Part shown: positions 13,201-26,099 of the stretch, piece by piece | Layout: each line of letters begins with the position of its first letter | Numbering within the stretch: the stretch's first letter is position 1 | NCBI RefSeq assembly: GCF_018691265.1 | Contig: NW_024881282.1 | Location: 49,173,122 to 49,237,121, forward strand | From: Tyto alba | Lineage: Eukaryota > Chordata > Aves > Strigiformes > Tytonidae | Reading direction: 5' to 3' | DNA: 64,000 nucleotides | Made by a program: the position numbers and the translations under genes | Notes under the pieces: model-generated | The model's database searches: none | Told to the model about the DNA's origin: nothing | Seen by the model: the letters and a program-made list of their open reading frames with translations, nothing else

Positions 13201-14596
13201 TCAAAAAATTGCTGAAGGCAGACATTATAAACTGTTTATTCACAAGTGAAAGGAGAAGAAAAGCCTCAGAAACTTGTTTGTTTTGCTGTGGTGTTGAGAT
13301 AACCTTTCAGGTAGTCTATATTTGGTAAATGTGTATACTCTGATCTAAACTTGATGGAAAGAAAATTTACATTTCACTAGGAGAAATTAAACCAGTCATC
13401 TGCAGCGACAATATTAAAACTGGATGTCGTAGAAAAAAATGTAAAATACATATGAGAACTGTTTTGACCAGTCTTTCAGCCTTTCCCCTCACTTTAAGTA
13501 TAAAGCCAACTAATGTTTGCCCTTAAATCCATGCCTGAAGCACTCAAAACTTGGAGACCCCACATCTATCCAGGGTTCTTCAACATCATGGGGCTTATTT
13601 CTCTGTTTGAATAGCTCAGAGATATTTGGTTCTATTACTCAAAGAAATTAGGATACTCTCTGGTTCTACCTATATCAGAATAATTATTATTCATTTATTC
13701 TTTCTCTTTGGGCTTATAGTTCTCTACCACAGTAAAACTCTTGGTGGATTAAATCCTTCATGTTTGTTGGTTGTGTAAATTCTACACATGTCTTTATCTA
13801 GTGATAAGAACATAAATAGAAGAATTTTGTATACATCTCAGCCTCCAGCATTGAAAACCAGATTTTTTGACTTCTCTTACATAACAATCTCCTGCTGTTA
13901 CATGGAGGGAGGGGAAAGGGATTGAAAACATCAGTAAATAACAAGCAGAATTATTTAAATGCAAATTAAAAGTGGATAAACACATGTACACAGCTTGTTC
14001 TGAAGAGTTTCCTGGGATCGCTTATTAGTCTTCAAATGTCACGACACACGCTGTTTTCATGGATGTGTCAAACTATCAGCTGGATGTGACTGGAGCAGCA
14101 GTTTTAACTTCAAAAGTATTGTTCCCCTCGGATCACCCTAATTATGCAAGCAAAAGGGTCAGACTGCAGTAACTTTATTTGCACTTTAGTCCCCATGTGG
14201 TGCTGTCACCCTCGTGCAAAGAGAGCTGGTGTCCAGCTGTGTTGGGGGATCACGATCTGGCTCCCCGGTGCCAGCCAGACGTAAAAGGCACTTCAGCAGC
14301 CCTGCCATCTGGCCTTAGTTAAACCCCGTGCGTGCTTCCATCCCAGCATAAGAACACTAATTTCAAAACAGCCTTTTATAAACTCTTTTGGGTCCTGCTA
14401 TTTTCTGATCAAAGCATAGTAGGTAGCGCTGCGGGCCCTCCCCGATCCGTGAGCAGTTCTCAAATACCACATGGAGCCATCAGTACTTTATTCACACCAT
14501 ATTGCCCATCCTGGTATCAGTGAAAATCAACAGGGCTATTTGTGGAGCTAAGGAAAAGCTTAGAGACTCTTAGATACCACCAGTTAAATATAAGGT
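10233..14596. other. unique AT-rich non-coding DNA
   Basis: No gene recognised. Part of it, around 11640-12900, is very AT-rich and low in repeats and has the look of old unique sequence that in birds sometimes contains conserved non-coding elements; this cannot be shown without alignment. Includes the hairpin listed at 12814-12858. Around 14100-14480 the sequence becomes richer in G, C and CpG for a few hundred bases without any open frame of note. Confidence 0.5.
12814..12858. repeat. imperfect hairpin, 11 + 7 bp stem
   Basis: The outer arms AATTTTTCACC (12814-12824) and GGTGAAAAATT (12848-12858) pair perfectly. After a 5-nt bulge on the left side, TTAAAAT (12830-12836) pairs with ATTTTAA (12841-12847), leaving a 4-nt TATT loop. 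It is shorter than a usual animal microRNA precursor and AT-rich, so a decayed palindrome or chance symmetry is more likely than an RNA gene. Confidence 0.4.
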
Positions 14597-14712
14597 AATG
14601 TGACCTAGAATTCAATCCCTTAAAATCTCTGGTCCAGTGTGCCCTTTTGGAAAATGGATATAATACAGCCTTATCTTAGGAGAGTGCTGGGGAAATGAAC
14701 AATTGTTTCTTT
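14597..14712 (+). mobile_element. MIR-like ancient SINE fragment
   Basis: Shows the ordered landmarks of the amniote MIR/CORE-SINE family: a TGACCT..., CTTAAAATCTCT stretch, then cccttttggaaaatgg, then ATAATACAGCCTTA. In the family these correspond to 'tgaccttgggcaagtcacttaacctctct', followed by the 'tgtaaaatgggataataata' part. Divergence is high, as expected for an element that predates birds. Ends are approximate. Confidence 0.55.
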
Positions 14713-16854
14713 AGCTGAAAGTTGGAATTACAAATATACTTGGTTTGGAGGTACAAAATGTTCCTGTCAGAATCAATCAAACATAAATCTGAATTTTCAG
14801 ATATTTTTCTTGTCCCTAGATGCACGGCACAGACTATTCTGCTTCACTCCATCTGGCAGCTGAAAAACAAACAGTTAAAATCATTCATTTGTTGGAGACC
14901 AGCTGAGTATTGTAATTAGCCTTACTTGGCACTCAAAAATGCTGCCTGCATTTGGTCAATTCGAGTTTAGTGAATAGAATTTACTTGGCAATTTTCAACT
15001 CTGTTAATCACAGAGCACATACAAGCACACATGCATATATGCATATGTGCACAGTTTATATATGCTTATATACTTGAAATTAACTAACTTGAGTATCATT
15101 CACAAAGTTCCTATTTCAGAAATGCTAACTTTTGGTGGGAATTCTGATGAAAATAGTACCACTTGGTTTGTAGGATAATGAAATCGGAGCAGAAATCTTT
15201 CCTGTTTTTCATTGTGTAAAGCAACTTGAACGTTAATGCATTGTGTTGGTAAATCAGTATAGGATTTAATCTTTATAACAAGACTCTTTGTCATCCTTCT
15301 GGTGTCTCAGAGTGGGTTTGAAATCTTCAGAGACTGACAATGGTTTTCTTTAACACAGGGGAACATCTTTGTTGAACAATTTGGAGCTGCCATATCTAAC
15401 CTGTGTTAGTCTGGCTGCCCTGTTTGAATCTAAGCAATATGAAGGACTATATTGGGTGTATAGAGAGTGTCCCTGAGGTATTTTGAAGTTCTGTGTGTCT
15501 GTAGTGGTCCCAACATGTCCCCAGTTTACACAGTAAATGGTACAGTGAAGTGATCAGAGGCTATCATTGCTCCAAAAATCACAAGTAGAGAAAGGAATGT
15601 ATTACTTCATTGTTTTGAACTGATGAAAAAAATCCATCAATCAATAAAATGTAGAAAATGTAAACTTATTACTTGGAAAGAAAACCAAGAATAAACTACA
15701 GTATTTTAGTATTCATGCATTTATATGTTCCAAGATTTCTTGTGCTTCAGTGAAGACAGACATACACCACTATGTGTGTAATAAGAGTGGTTAAATAGTG
15801 TCCAGTGTTACATGAAAAATTACGAAATTTATCTTTTTCCAGACATTTGAGATCTCCTCAAGCCCAAGTCCTAGTTACAGTTCAGGTATTTTATAATGGT
15901 GTGAGAAAATGGAGCAGTGACTTCACTGTTTTGAGGACAGCATGGACTGATGCAATTTCCATCATCTGCTGACTGTGAGTCACTTACACTTAGCAATTCT
16001 GAAACAGTGTAATCCCCAAAATAAATTAAGGACGTTAACTGCATGCAGGAGGACGTGTCTTTTCTTAACAATATGAAACAACAAGCACAATTTAGAGATG
16101 GGGCTTAAAATTATCCTGCATAAACCTCAATTTATCTGTCCTCCCTTTTAACAACAGATGTTCCAGAGTCCCCATTTTTTATTCATGGGCTTCTTCACCC
16201 CTGAGGTCCCACCCCATTTCCTCAACTCAGGAACTTTGTTTCCAATGATTAGTAATACACTGGAGATAACAGCACATTCATGACCAGAGGACATAAGTAT
16301 TATGAGGAAGAAAGGGAGCATTTGGGTGTGAAGCCCTTTGACTGGAACTCTATGCTGCTAATATGACCAGTTTTCAGTTATCTGGCTATAGTCCACAGGA
16401 TGCATTTCCAGAAAGGACTGTACAATTTGCATTAATGTTATATGCTTAAGGGACCTATTGCCATTCTGGACTGCATCTAACCGAAGACATAAAATATCTC
16501 TAATGTCCTTTCCATATCATCAAAGTATGAAGAGATAAAGTTTCTGCATAGATTTTTACCTATGCGGCTGCAAAATATTTTAGCTGAAAAATAAATGTTA
16601 TTCTGAACAGCAAGTAGTCTCAGCTCTAGCTCATAAACCTGAAATATTTTCAATGGCTGTATAGTAACAGGCCTTAGAGCTCTGTGGTTCTGAAAGAAAC
16701 ATCATTTATAATCAGAGCCTTTACCCTTCCCTGACATTATTAAAATACAGCTTCTTTTTGCATGTCTCAGTTACTTTTCAGGTAGACATTAAAGATCTCT
16801 CAGCTTTTCTTAATTTCTTCTTTTCCTGGAGAACGCCTAGAAGATGGAGAATTC
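14713..16854. other. unique non-coding DNA
   Basis: No gene. A short stretch of alternating ATGCATATATGCATATG (about 15030-15048) forms local palindromes. Nothing else recognised. Confidence 0.55.
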
Positions 16855-16980
16855 AGAAGAACTGGGGTTTTTTCCCAGTTCTGCAATTGTTCTTCTAGGT
16901 GACCTTGGGCAAGTGTCTGTAAAGAAACAGAAAAATGACAGATGACCTTCTTTATGAAGTGCTTTGAGATCAGTTAAAAG
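16855..16980 (+). mobile_element. MIR-like ancient SINE fragment
   Basis: Contains CCCAGTTCTGCAATTG, the diagnostic GGTGACCTTGGGCAAGT (about 16899-16915) and, downstream, GAAGTGCTTTGAGATCAG (about 16958-16975), in the order expected for a MIR-type SINE. The segment that usually lies between (the 'gcctcagtttcc' box) is largely missing, so the copy has an internal deletion of a few tens of bases. Such relics are few in bird genomes. Confidence 0.7.
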
Positions 16981-17034
16981 TTTCACATATTATTGGAACA
17001 GATTTAAAAGGTTAAACACTTGGTAAATGAGACT

Positions 17035-17245
17035 GCAGGTTTTGCAACCACAGTTGTAAATAAGGAATCATCAATGACCTAGGCAGGGTCCTGTGGGACT
17101 TTGAAGGAAAGTTGAAGTCCTCACAGACAAAATTAGCAGTTGGCACAAATATTAAGAAGACAGGCAAATGCTGAAAATGACAGGTCTCCTTCGCAAGGTG
17201 ATCTGTAGAGCAAGAAGACTTGGTGCAAGGTGTGATTTAATTTGG
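17035..17245 (+). mobile_element. possible very old CR1-like LINE fragment
   Basis: The stretch ending in AGACTTGGTGCAAGGTGTGA and TTTAATTTGGCCAAGTAC resembles the part of CR1 reverse transcriptase encoding the 'aatatggccaaatg' region in old CR1 subfamilies. No intact reading frame is left. Similarity is weak and judged by eye, so this may be unique sequence. Confidence 0.25.
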
Positions 17246-18302
17246 CCAAGTACCAATATATACTCTCAAAGCACAGCCGGTAGTTTAGCCTTAGCAAGCA
17301 GGGGGGTTCCATTCCCAAACTGGCAACTCAGGCTGATCTTACGGGTAGTCAGATCAGGATAGGGGTAGGGCTGTCATATCTAACCTGCTCCCATCATTTC
17401 TCAGCTCCCACATACAGAAATACATACTCACTAAGTAGGCCAAGGCAGATCCACATTTTCCCTGTCCTTAACAGATGATTTTAGAATATGTCCTTCTTTT
17501 TCTGTTATGCAATTATTTCTTGGAGTGTTTCATATATATTACCCTAAGCCAAACAAGCAGTTACACAATCTGTTGGGGAAAAAAAAAAAAAAAAAGCTTG
17601 TCTGAATTTATTTATTACTCTCTTCCAGTTCATTTCCAGAGTATGATAGCATAAAGGTGATGTAAAAGGACACTTATCAAATTACCCTGAGAGGATTTTG
17701 TTAACAGCAACCAACCAAAATGAAGAGATAAAAACAAATACTTGGTGATGTCTGGCTGATGATATTCTGCTTCTACTAGCATGTGAAATGAGAGGTGGAA
17801 GGAATTAACCTAGAAGAGGAGGAATGACAGCAGATGAGAAATGAAGCAAAGCTACAAGTACTCAGGCTTAGCTAGAAGCATACGTTGGCTGAGAATTAAA
17901 AAGGGCATTTCAGAAAGCTTGGCGATATAAAATCTGAAGGTTTGTCACCCATCTCTTTAGGGAGTGGGGTTCAAAATGTAGAAGTAAGTGTCCAGGTGTC
18001 CTACATGCTAAATAAGAGAAATTAAACACTTCGATTATAATTCCCAACAAGAAGCCCCAGAAACTTAAGTATATGTAAAAATCTTGTCTCGATGTAGACT
18101 GAGATACTTCTGTAAGATTCGTTATCTCTGTGAAGCTGGAATTGAGAAATTGACTTAGGAAGCCAGGGCCTATTTCTGTTAAACTGACCGTGTTAATGGA
18201 GGGATTTTGTCTATGTCTGTAATACTAAGTAAAATGGCCCAGAACAATCATTTGCCCAGAAGAGCATGTGGTATGTCACAATATGTATTCATTTGGATAA
18301 TT

Positions 18303-18335
<33 letters not shown>

Positions 18336-20150
18336 TTTTTCCCTGCAGAAAAGAAGGTGGTCTCATTTATTTTGACTATTGGAAACCACATCTGGACCAT
18401 CTTAGGACCATCCTCCAACCTGAGGAATGTCAGCTAGGTCAAACGTTGCCGGGGAATATGTTAGCAGTTAAACAGCATGGATAATTCTGGCCAAATGCTC
18501 AAGTCTGTACCCCAGACCTGTTTCATTTATCAGTATAGTTACAACTAAAAGACTTGGCAAGAGAGGAGGAGAACTGGTTTTGGGAAATACATGTCCTACA
18601 AAGATTTGATCTCTGTTCAGAATTCACCAAGGGGATGATAGCTAAGACAGACAGGCTTTCTTGTGTTTGGTGCTTGATGCTGCATACAAAGCAGTGCAAA
18701 ATTTGTAACTATAGAGAGGCAAAAGGAGACCAGTGAGAAAGGGGGTCAAACCCTTTGACTAGAGCACTCAGCTGGAAGGTAGCTGCCCCTCTCTAAAGCA
18801 CTCTTCATGTTTTTTAATTTAGACATTTCCTGGTTAAAAACATTGCAAAAATCAAAGTTTCAGGAACTAGGACCTCAGATTTCCCCATTGTTCCAGCCAC
18901 ATTTCAATTCATTCTTGCATGTCTACCTTTATTTTCTGAAATAAGAGGACCCTGTCCCTGAATGGCGTATTGAATTTCATGTCTCACTGCATTCTGTCAC
19001 TCCTTTTACTTTTCCTCCCAGAAAGTATAGCAAGAGTATGTAGTTAATATGGTGCAGAGCATCTTCAGAAACAAATACATGATCATAAGGAAACCAGGTA
19101 TTAAATCTTTAGTACCTGGAAATAATTAATAGTTTTTACAATGTCTTCTACATATATATTCTGGATGAGTTTTTATATAATTCGTCCTAACAGCCCACTT
19201 CTTCATTTAGTGCCCAGTTCAAATCTCACTATTCTTCATAGAAATATTTTCATTGACTTCCCTTGGCTTTGGTTTCAGATCAAGGGAATTCAGTCAGGCT
19301 CTCTGAAAATGACAAAAATTTCTGCTCTCGTAGTCCACATTTTGGAGGCTGGCATTTTTGGTCATTGTTGTTTCCAATGACTTTAGGTCAGCCACATCTG
19401 CTCATGCATTTAAATTAAAGTTTAAGATCTTTCTCTGTTTGATCAAATGTTGTTTTCATAATTTATATGTGCTTCACTCTTCTGGAAACATTTGTTTAAT
19501 ATAGTTAGCTCTGTTTTATCTATCACTGATATTTTTATCTGTTTTATTCTACAGTCCTTTAAGATGTGTTATGCATGAAAACAGCTTTATAAATAAAGAT
19601 TTATTACTCAATATATTTAATGCAATAAGACATTGTCTTCAAAAAAGGCTACAGATATATATAAAAAATATATATATTTATACATTAATGGTAGCATCGC
19701 ATATGTCTCAGCTGTTTGGATGTAGTAGATTCAGTAACTGTTATTCTTTTCTAGTACTTTGTATATAGAAGATGAATTTTGGATCCACTGGAAGGCTATA
19801 GGCAAACATTTAGTTTAAAAATGTTGATTTTCTTCCTAAAAGGAAGAAGGGTTGAGTGTTAAGGGAAAACTCTGTGTTCAAGGAGGTTGGTTTTTTTTTT
19901 TTTTAATTCTTGTTTCTTTTTTAATTACTCCTATTGCTGTTACTAATCAGCTTGTTTTGCATCATGTTAAACAGCACAGCTGGAGAATTTTCTCACTGAT
20001 TGAAAGCATCATGTGAGCATAGAGAGTGGGCACCAGTGGGACCACAGTGGAAGTGACTGAAGAGAGATTTCAAAGATGTTATAAGAAGGCAACGATTGCT
20101 TGGCATTTGGGGATGCTTGAGGAAGAGAAGAAAGAAAAAGTGAGCGTGGG
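17246..20150. other. unique non-coding DNA with homopolymer runs
   Basis: No gene. Contains a 17-base A run at 17579-17595 and a long pyrimidine tract at 18301-18348 listed separately. Short open frames near 18207-18484 simply read through the T tract as poly-Phe. Nothing else recognised. Confidence 0.55.
18301..18348 (+). repeat. poly-T tract followed by CCCTGCAG
   Basis: T8, a short CTTC interruption, then 28 uninterrupted T residues (18313-18340), followed directly by ccctgcag. On the plus strand this is a very strong-looking polypyrimidine tract plus acceptor; on the minus strand it is a long A run. No exon-like open frame with a matching donor follows, and no retroposed sequence is attached, so it is best called a simple repeat. 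Confidence 0.75.
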
Positions 20151-20198
20151 AGTATAGAAGGAGTAAGTATAGAGTGAGTATAGAGTGAGTATAGAAGG
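20151..20198. repeat. 11-bp minisatellite, about 3-4 copies
   Basis: Unit AGTATAGAGTG. Exact copies at 20166-20176 and 20177-20187, a variant ending in AAGG at 20188-20198 and another at 20151-20161, separated from the array by a short interruption. The array lies in a purine-rich segment. Confidence 0.8.
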
Positions 20199-23100
20199 AA
20201 AGATGTATCTGGGAGATAAGAGCAAGACATGGGAGGATCTTTATTTATGCCTGGACACTCAGCTTAGCAAATTTAGCTCAATGGATGTGGTAGCAGAAAG
20301 TCTTAAAGATTGAAAAATTCCATCATGACTGGATAAAAAAAAGAGAGAAATGAATGGATGACAAAGCAGTCATTTGAATTTATCCTTGTTACAAGATGTT
20401 ATAAATCACATAGCACAATTAAAGTTTCTACTGTTCTAGAAATAGCACCTGTTATTCATAGGCAATGAATTGTACTAAGAGGCAATAGGCCTGCCTGGAG
20501 CAAGGAATGACTCAGTCTTAAGGCAACAGCACAGCATGCACAGAGGGAATAGGAAGAAAAGATAATATTTTACTTACCTTCTTTTAGACCTCTAATAGTT
20601 TTCTGTACAACTGTTTTTCTGTATTTCTACTGTATCAAATAGCTAGTGTTACTTTATACTATCAGCTCCTGTCCAGATCCACGGACACAGTCCCTCTTTC
20701 TTGTTATAAGCATATGGATAGCTCTACAAAATGAGTTTTACTTCATCTATGAGTTCTGGGCATAAGGAAAAGTGCTGAAAAATAACATAAAGCAAAACTG
20801 AGCAGAAATCTAGGCCAATTGACCGTGGTTTCTTTCATACAGGAGGCATAAGCAGGACTTCCCATAATTCACATTTCTTGACATCTCCTATTGCAGGTCT
20901 CTGTTTTCATTTTCTTTTAACTTTGCCAGACTTATACTGTGAATGCTGAACTTTCCTTACCAGCTGCTGGGGCCAGAACAATTGTTTTTGTTTATAAAAT
21001 TTTTCCATTAGCTTTTTTTGCAGCTTCTGAAAATAAAAGGAGGGGGAAGAGGGGGAGAGTTTTGCTGTGGTAAGAATCCTTGGTCCTTTTAAATTAAGAT
21101 GATCTGAGTCTTGGCACAAGAGCTGAAAAACTGGTCAGGTCCAGCTCTTCTGTCAAGGATGAGCCTTGTCCTATCCCTGAGAGCAATTGCCTAAAATTGG
21201 CGAATTTACAGGCCTTTGACAAATCTCCCTTTGCACGTTCTCAGCAGTGGATACTGATGCTGCAGCTCCCATCTGTGAGTCTCCAACACAGCTACGTGGG
21301 CTGAGCACGACTGACCTGTTGCTTCTGCTTGGCACTCCTGGGAGGGTGCGGGGGCCTTTCCTCCACAAATGATCTGTGCTTCTCCTGCTGCTGACCCCCT
21401 CAGTAGGAAGGGGAGAGAGATTTGACTAAAAACTAGAAAAATGCTGGAAGTGTCTGGGATGGCAGAGGGAGTAGATTAGGACAAAGAGTTTGGGAATAGT
21501 AGTCCATGGCAGGATCTTAAGGAGCTGCAGGAGACTCAAGGGCAAACAAACTAGGAGCGAGGGATGAAAATGGAATTGGGAGGTAGGAGACCAAAATCCA
21601 ATGAACAGCTAAGGGAAAAGTAGGATACCATGCACTGAGGGACAAAGAGGCTACTTTCAGACAGGGAAAGGGGTAAAACACCTCTTCCTTAGTCTCAGGT
21701 GAACTGCATAAACATGGGGAGGTTGGGTGGTGGCCTTGGGGAGAAACTAGAAAGAAAAACTTAAAGGAAAGGAAGTTAGGAACTGTAATGAGGATCCCTG
21801 AAAAACAGGTTTGGAGTTGTGATGCAAAGAGATGTGGATTGGTATGAACACCTTACACACCCAGATTGGGACAACCCAAAGAGCAGAGCAAGGGAGTATA
21901 TAAAAAGAATGATGTGAAAGAGAGAAATCAAAGGCTGGTGTGGGACAAGGATAGCCTGCGGGACATCGGGCAGCAGGAATGAGGAGGGACTTTGCCCACC
22001 AAAACATACCTGCTTTCTAATACCTGCTTTCTAAAGATGAAGAAGAAGCAACAAATGATTGTGAGTTGTGACTTGAGTTATGAGACTTAAGTTGTAAGTG
22101 TGATACACAGATGAATAATAGTGGTGGAGCTGAGTATCAGGGTTGTACCTTGTGCACACCCAGCAACATGAAACCATTAATTGACTGTATAGTCCCCAGC
22201 TCATCTCTGCATATCTGAAACAATGGAGTGGAATGAGAAAATAGGCCACCCTGATACCAGGTGATCCATTGAACTTTCACCGTGAAGCATTTGCCTAATT
22301 GTCAGAGGAGATCTCCATCTTTTTTGGACAATCCTGGATATTTTTCCCAGAATACCCTTGCTGTGCCAAAATACAATTTATGGACATGAATTATGTGTTT
22401 CAGTGTGCTGATGACTATCCCAGGTTGAGATCTTGCCTATCACTGAAACACCCCCAAGCAGTTCCTGCTACATAATTGACAGAAGTCAAACTCAAACATG
22501 GATAAATTACTCATAGATGTCCAGGAGAAACTGTCTCTGCAGCTGCACTAATAGTCACATAGGATGGAGATGTTTTGTATAACAAGGGTCATATATTTAT
22601 GGCATCAGCCATGTAGCATATAAGAGTTCATCAGAAGAGCTGTTCAGTGTCTCATCTAATCGAGCTGAAGATGCAAGACTTCTTTTGTCATCCAGGCAGC
22701 AGCTGAGTTTACTCTTTAAGAGATTTGATCCCCCAAATTTTCATTACCCTATAGAAAAGGCCCAGTAATAGTCTTTTTGTCCTACAAACACTAAGTCTGT
22801 GAATGTCTGTGCAAGAGAATCACTGTAATGATGAATATTCTAGAAATCACCATAAGAAAATGGATATTTTTGCATAAAAATGAAAGTTTAATTATGTGCC
22901 ATAAATAAGGACAATTGAGATATTGTATAGCTTCTCATTTGGAAAGCTCTGTCCATCCTGTGAATTGACTGAGGCAGAGGTTCTGTGGAAAATATTAACA
23001 GCTGCATCATAGCATATATACACAAGAGACTAAATTAAAACTGCACAAGCAATGCTAATGCTGGCAGTCTTAAGTATTTGGCATATCTTTAATGTTCTTT

Positions 23101-25329
23101 TAATGTATTTCTGTGTGTGTAAAAAAGCACCAGGGGGTGAATGGCACATCAAAAAGTTCCTGCTAAAAAGAGATTATGATGTACAAGAAAATAATAAGAC
23201 ACAAGACAGACAAAGAAAGGGAAATGAGACCTTTACTCTTTTTAGTCCCTAAATAACAAGAAGGTACTCTGTATATAGTATGTTTTACCTACTACCAACA
23301 ATCTTTATTCCGATAGAAAGTGTGACAATCAGTTAAATCAGTAAAACCCCTAAAATCAATAAAATACTTCAGACTACTTGCTTGCCTTTCTATGATGGCT
23401 CAGGTAGTGATGTTTGATGTGCTCGTTTGCATGTGATATATTGTGCACCACAGCATATGTTCCATAGCAGAGGGATCCTGGGTGAGGGAGAGGGAGAATC
23501 CTGGTTCGTGAGTGCTTGCTGCTCTCTGGGTGGGGCAGAAAGGGGAAGATGCTGTCCTCTTTGGGATCAGTGAGGTATGGTAAGAGGCAGAATACAGGGA
23601 ACAGAAGGCAGTATGGAAAAGAAACAAAGAAACAAGACAGCGAGCTTGGAGGATGATGCACTGCAGAACATGGAGGTCCACTGAACAAAGAGAGTCAATG
23701 CACTCCCAGGCATCAGCTGGGATGGGATGACTTTTGCAGGGCTCAGGTGGGACTGTGCACAACAAGTCACTGCCCAGTAAAGGACCTGTCCAGCAGGAAT
23801 GCAATGAGCACAGAAGAATCTGTCTTTCACCCCCTTTTGGCATTTTGGGAGTGTTTTATGTATGGAAAAGACCAAATTGGACGCTTTTAAAATCCTTGGT
23901 CAATTTGTCCTCGTGTCAGAGTCAATAATATAAAAGTGAATGCTATTGAGGAAATATCATGAAACCCAAACTGAATCATCAACTTCTGTATCAATCTTCA
24001 CAATAAGTTTTAATGTTTTTTTTTTGGATGGCTTTGGAATTTCATCCCTCTTCCTTTTTTGGGGGTGTTATTTAACCATACAGCTTCACTAGCAAAGTAA
24101 ATTACTTGTTGGACTTGGATGCCAGAGGCTTATTTGTTAGGAAGAAATAAATCTAAAAACTACAGAGCAAATATTATGTGTATGGCACATTGAGTGATGA
24201 AAAAAGGGACAAATTAATTATTTTATGTATGCAAATACAGCAAGTTTAATACCGATCTTGCAGTACAAGTACAAACAAAACCAGACCCAACAATGTAGGA
24301 TGTTAAACACCAAGTTCTCTCAGTCCAAATGCCCTCCAGGTTTTGGATGTACAGTTTTGGCCCAGCCAAAAGGTCACCTTTTTATTTTTGCACTTGAAAT
24401 CATGGAAAGCATGAAGAAAACAAAAGAAGTACAAAAAATGGGGCTCAAGAATAAAACACTTCATCAAGTAAATAACATGTCAGACCTTAGAGTCCACTGA
24501 CTGTGGAGAATGCTAACAGCATTGGCTAGACTAACATTACTTCCACCAGCAGGCAGATTTCTTACAAATATGATCTTTCAGCTATTTCATTAACCTCACA
24601 CTCCCACACACGAAATTGAAGCTTAAAGGTCATGTTTAATGTGTTCAGTGTTTTCAGATCATTCTAATTCCAAACTTGAAGCTTATTCTTATAGTAAGTC
24701 TATTTACTAAATTTCAGCCTTGAATCTTTTATTCTTTAAGTATATTTTTTTTAGAATATTTAATTTCTGTTCTCAAGTATTTGCATTTTCTTTTTTAATG
24801 GCATGATTTCCTATTAACTTCATGGTTTTCTTCAGTCAATAATATTTTTTTTTTTTGATAGACAAAGGAAATAATTTTAGAAGGAATCCATCAAAGCTTG
24901 TAACACTGCCTGCTTCTGTAGGTAACAGAGGTATTTTTAATACACATACATATGCACAACTGAAATATATTATTGTTGGTAAATTATTGTTTACATAATC
25001 TAACCATTGTCCTCTTCTGCCCTTTCAAATCCTCTCAGTGTTTTCCAAATGCCTACCTAATTTTTAGTATTCTGACATCAGAGACTTTAAAGATATTTTA
25101 CTGCCAAATTCTCACTCAAATTAATGAAAGTGATTTCCCCAAACAATAGAAGATATCAAGTGAGTATCTGAGAATACAATTCAGGGAATTCCTGATTGTT
25201 ATTTCTGTGTTGACTTTATTGCAAAAAATAGTCTATTATTTGTGCAGATTACTTCTATAAATCTGTGCCTCAGTTTTCTCTGTTGAGAACAGTAAATCTT
25301 CATTACCTACTTTTTACTTGTCTTTTTAG
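20199..25329. other. unique non-coding DNA
   Basis: No supportable gene. The 21400-22000 part is purine-rich with many GGGA/AGGA words. A 14-bp tandem duplication TACCTGCTTTCTAA occurs at 22007-22034. Overlapping minus-strand frames at 23374-23875 (up to 147 codons) are out of phase with each other and have no domain. An A/T-rich stretch with T runs lies at 24000-24900. Confidence 0.5.
22007..22034. repeat. 14-bp perfect tandem duplication
   Basis: TACCTGCTTTCTAA is present twice back to back (22007-22020 and 22021-22034) with no mismatch, pointing to a fairly recent slippage or repair event. Confidence 0.85.
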
Positions 25330-25393
25330 GCTGCCTTAATCACAGGTTGCAGCCTCTTGTTGATTATCTGTACAAGTCAGGACCAAGATGCTT
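25330..25393 (+). other. possible 64-nt exon (unproven)
   Basis: A good pyrimidine tract (tactttttacttgtctttttag) precedes 25330 and GTGAGT starts at 25394. One frame is open from the first base and encodes 21 residues plus one leftover base: a hydrophobic core (ALITGCSLLLIIC) followed by a polar TSQDQDA end, the pattern of the last part of a signal peptide or a short membrane segment. The last base before the donor is T rather than the usual G, which weakens the donor. Its one-base overhang is in phase with the candidate exon at 37766. No ATG exon is visible upstream and I cannot match the peptide to a known protein. Confidence 0.22.
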
Positions 25394-26099
25394 GTGAGTA
25401 TGCTAAGTAGGACTCACTTTCAGCTTTGACTTGATTACCTATTTGTTTAAGTTAATGTGTTTTTATTTTTTTATAATGGATGGAATTCATTGGTTTGTTC
25501 TTAAATTTTCGAGGTCAAGTGTGTGCATCAGCATATGTTTATTTACTCACACTCTTTATAGTAGGAATGCAGAATAATTGTTAATAAAACCACAGATTTC
25601 AAGTAGGTGAACTGCAATTAACTCAGCTTACTGCTTCGTAAGATCTTTTGGGAAGCTAACTGAAGGGGAAAAAGTAGTTAAAAAAACCTGGCAGCCCTCT
25701 AAAGTTATATTGACAAGGACAAATTCTTTCTGATTATGGAAGAAATATAAGAAATGAAGTAAGAGAATAATTCAGCTAAAGTCAATGGCTTAAAAACAGT
25801 ATCTAGGAAGTGAAAACTGGATTGGACATTAAGGATGAGCACAGAGGCATATAAAGGCAAACTCATAAAAATCAGCTAATAGAATGATTCACCTAAAAGC
25901 AATACCAACTGCAACAAGAAATGGTGTAGAACAATATTGACATCAAGAACAAAACCAAAACAGAAGAAATTCTCTATTACTTATTAAAGGAGGATAGCTA
26001 TAAATAGGTGATGTTAAGAAGGCTGAACTGTTTAATGTCTTTTTAGCATGCAATCAAATGATTAGCATACCGATACACTTACAAAGGGAAAGATCTCAA
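25394..26099. other. unique non-coding DNA
   Basis: AT-rich, no gene or repeat recognised between the candidate exon and the CR1 copy. Confidence 0.5.

Noticed and set aside
23374..23875. Overlapping minus-strand frames up to 147 codons
   Set aside because: Three mutually out-of-phase frames, low-complexity Ser/Cys/Leu composition and no known family.
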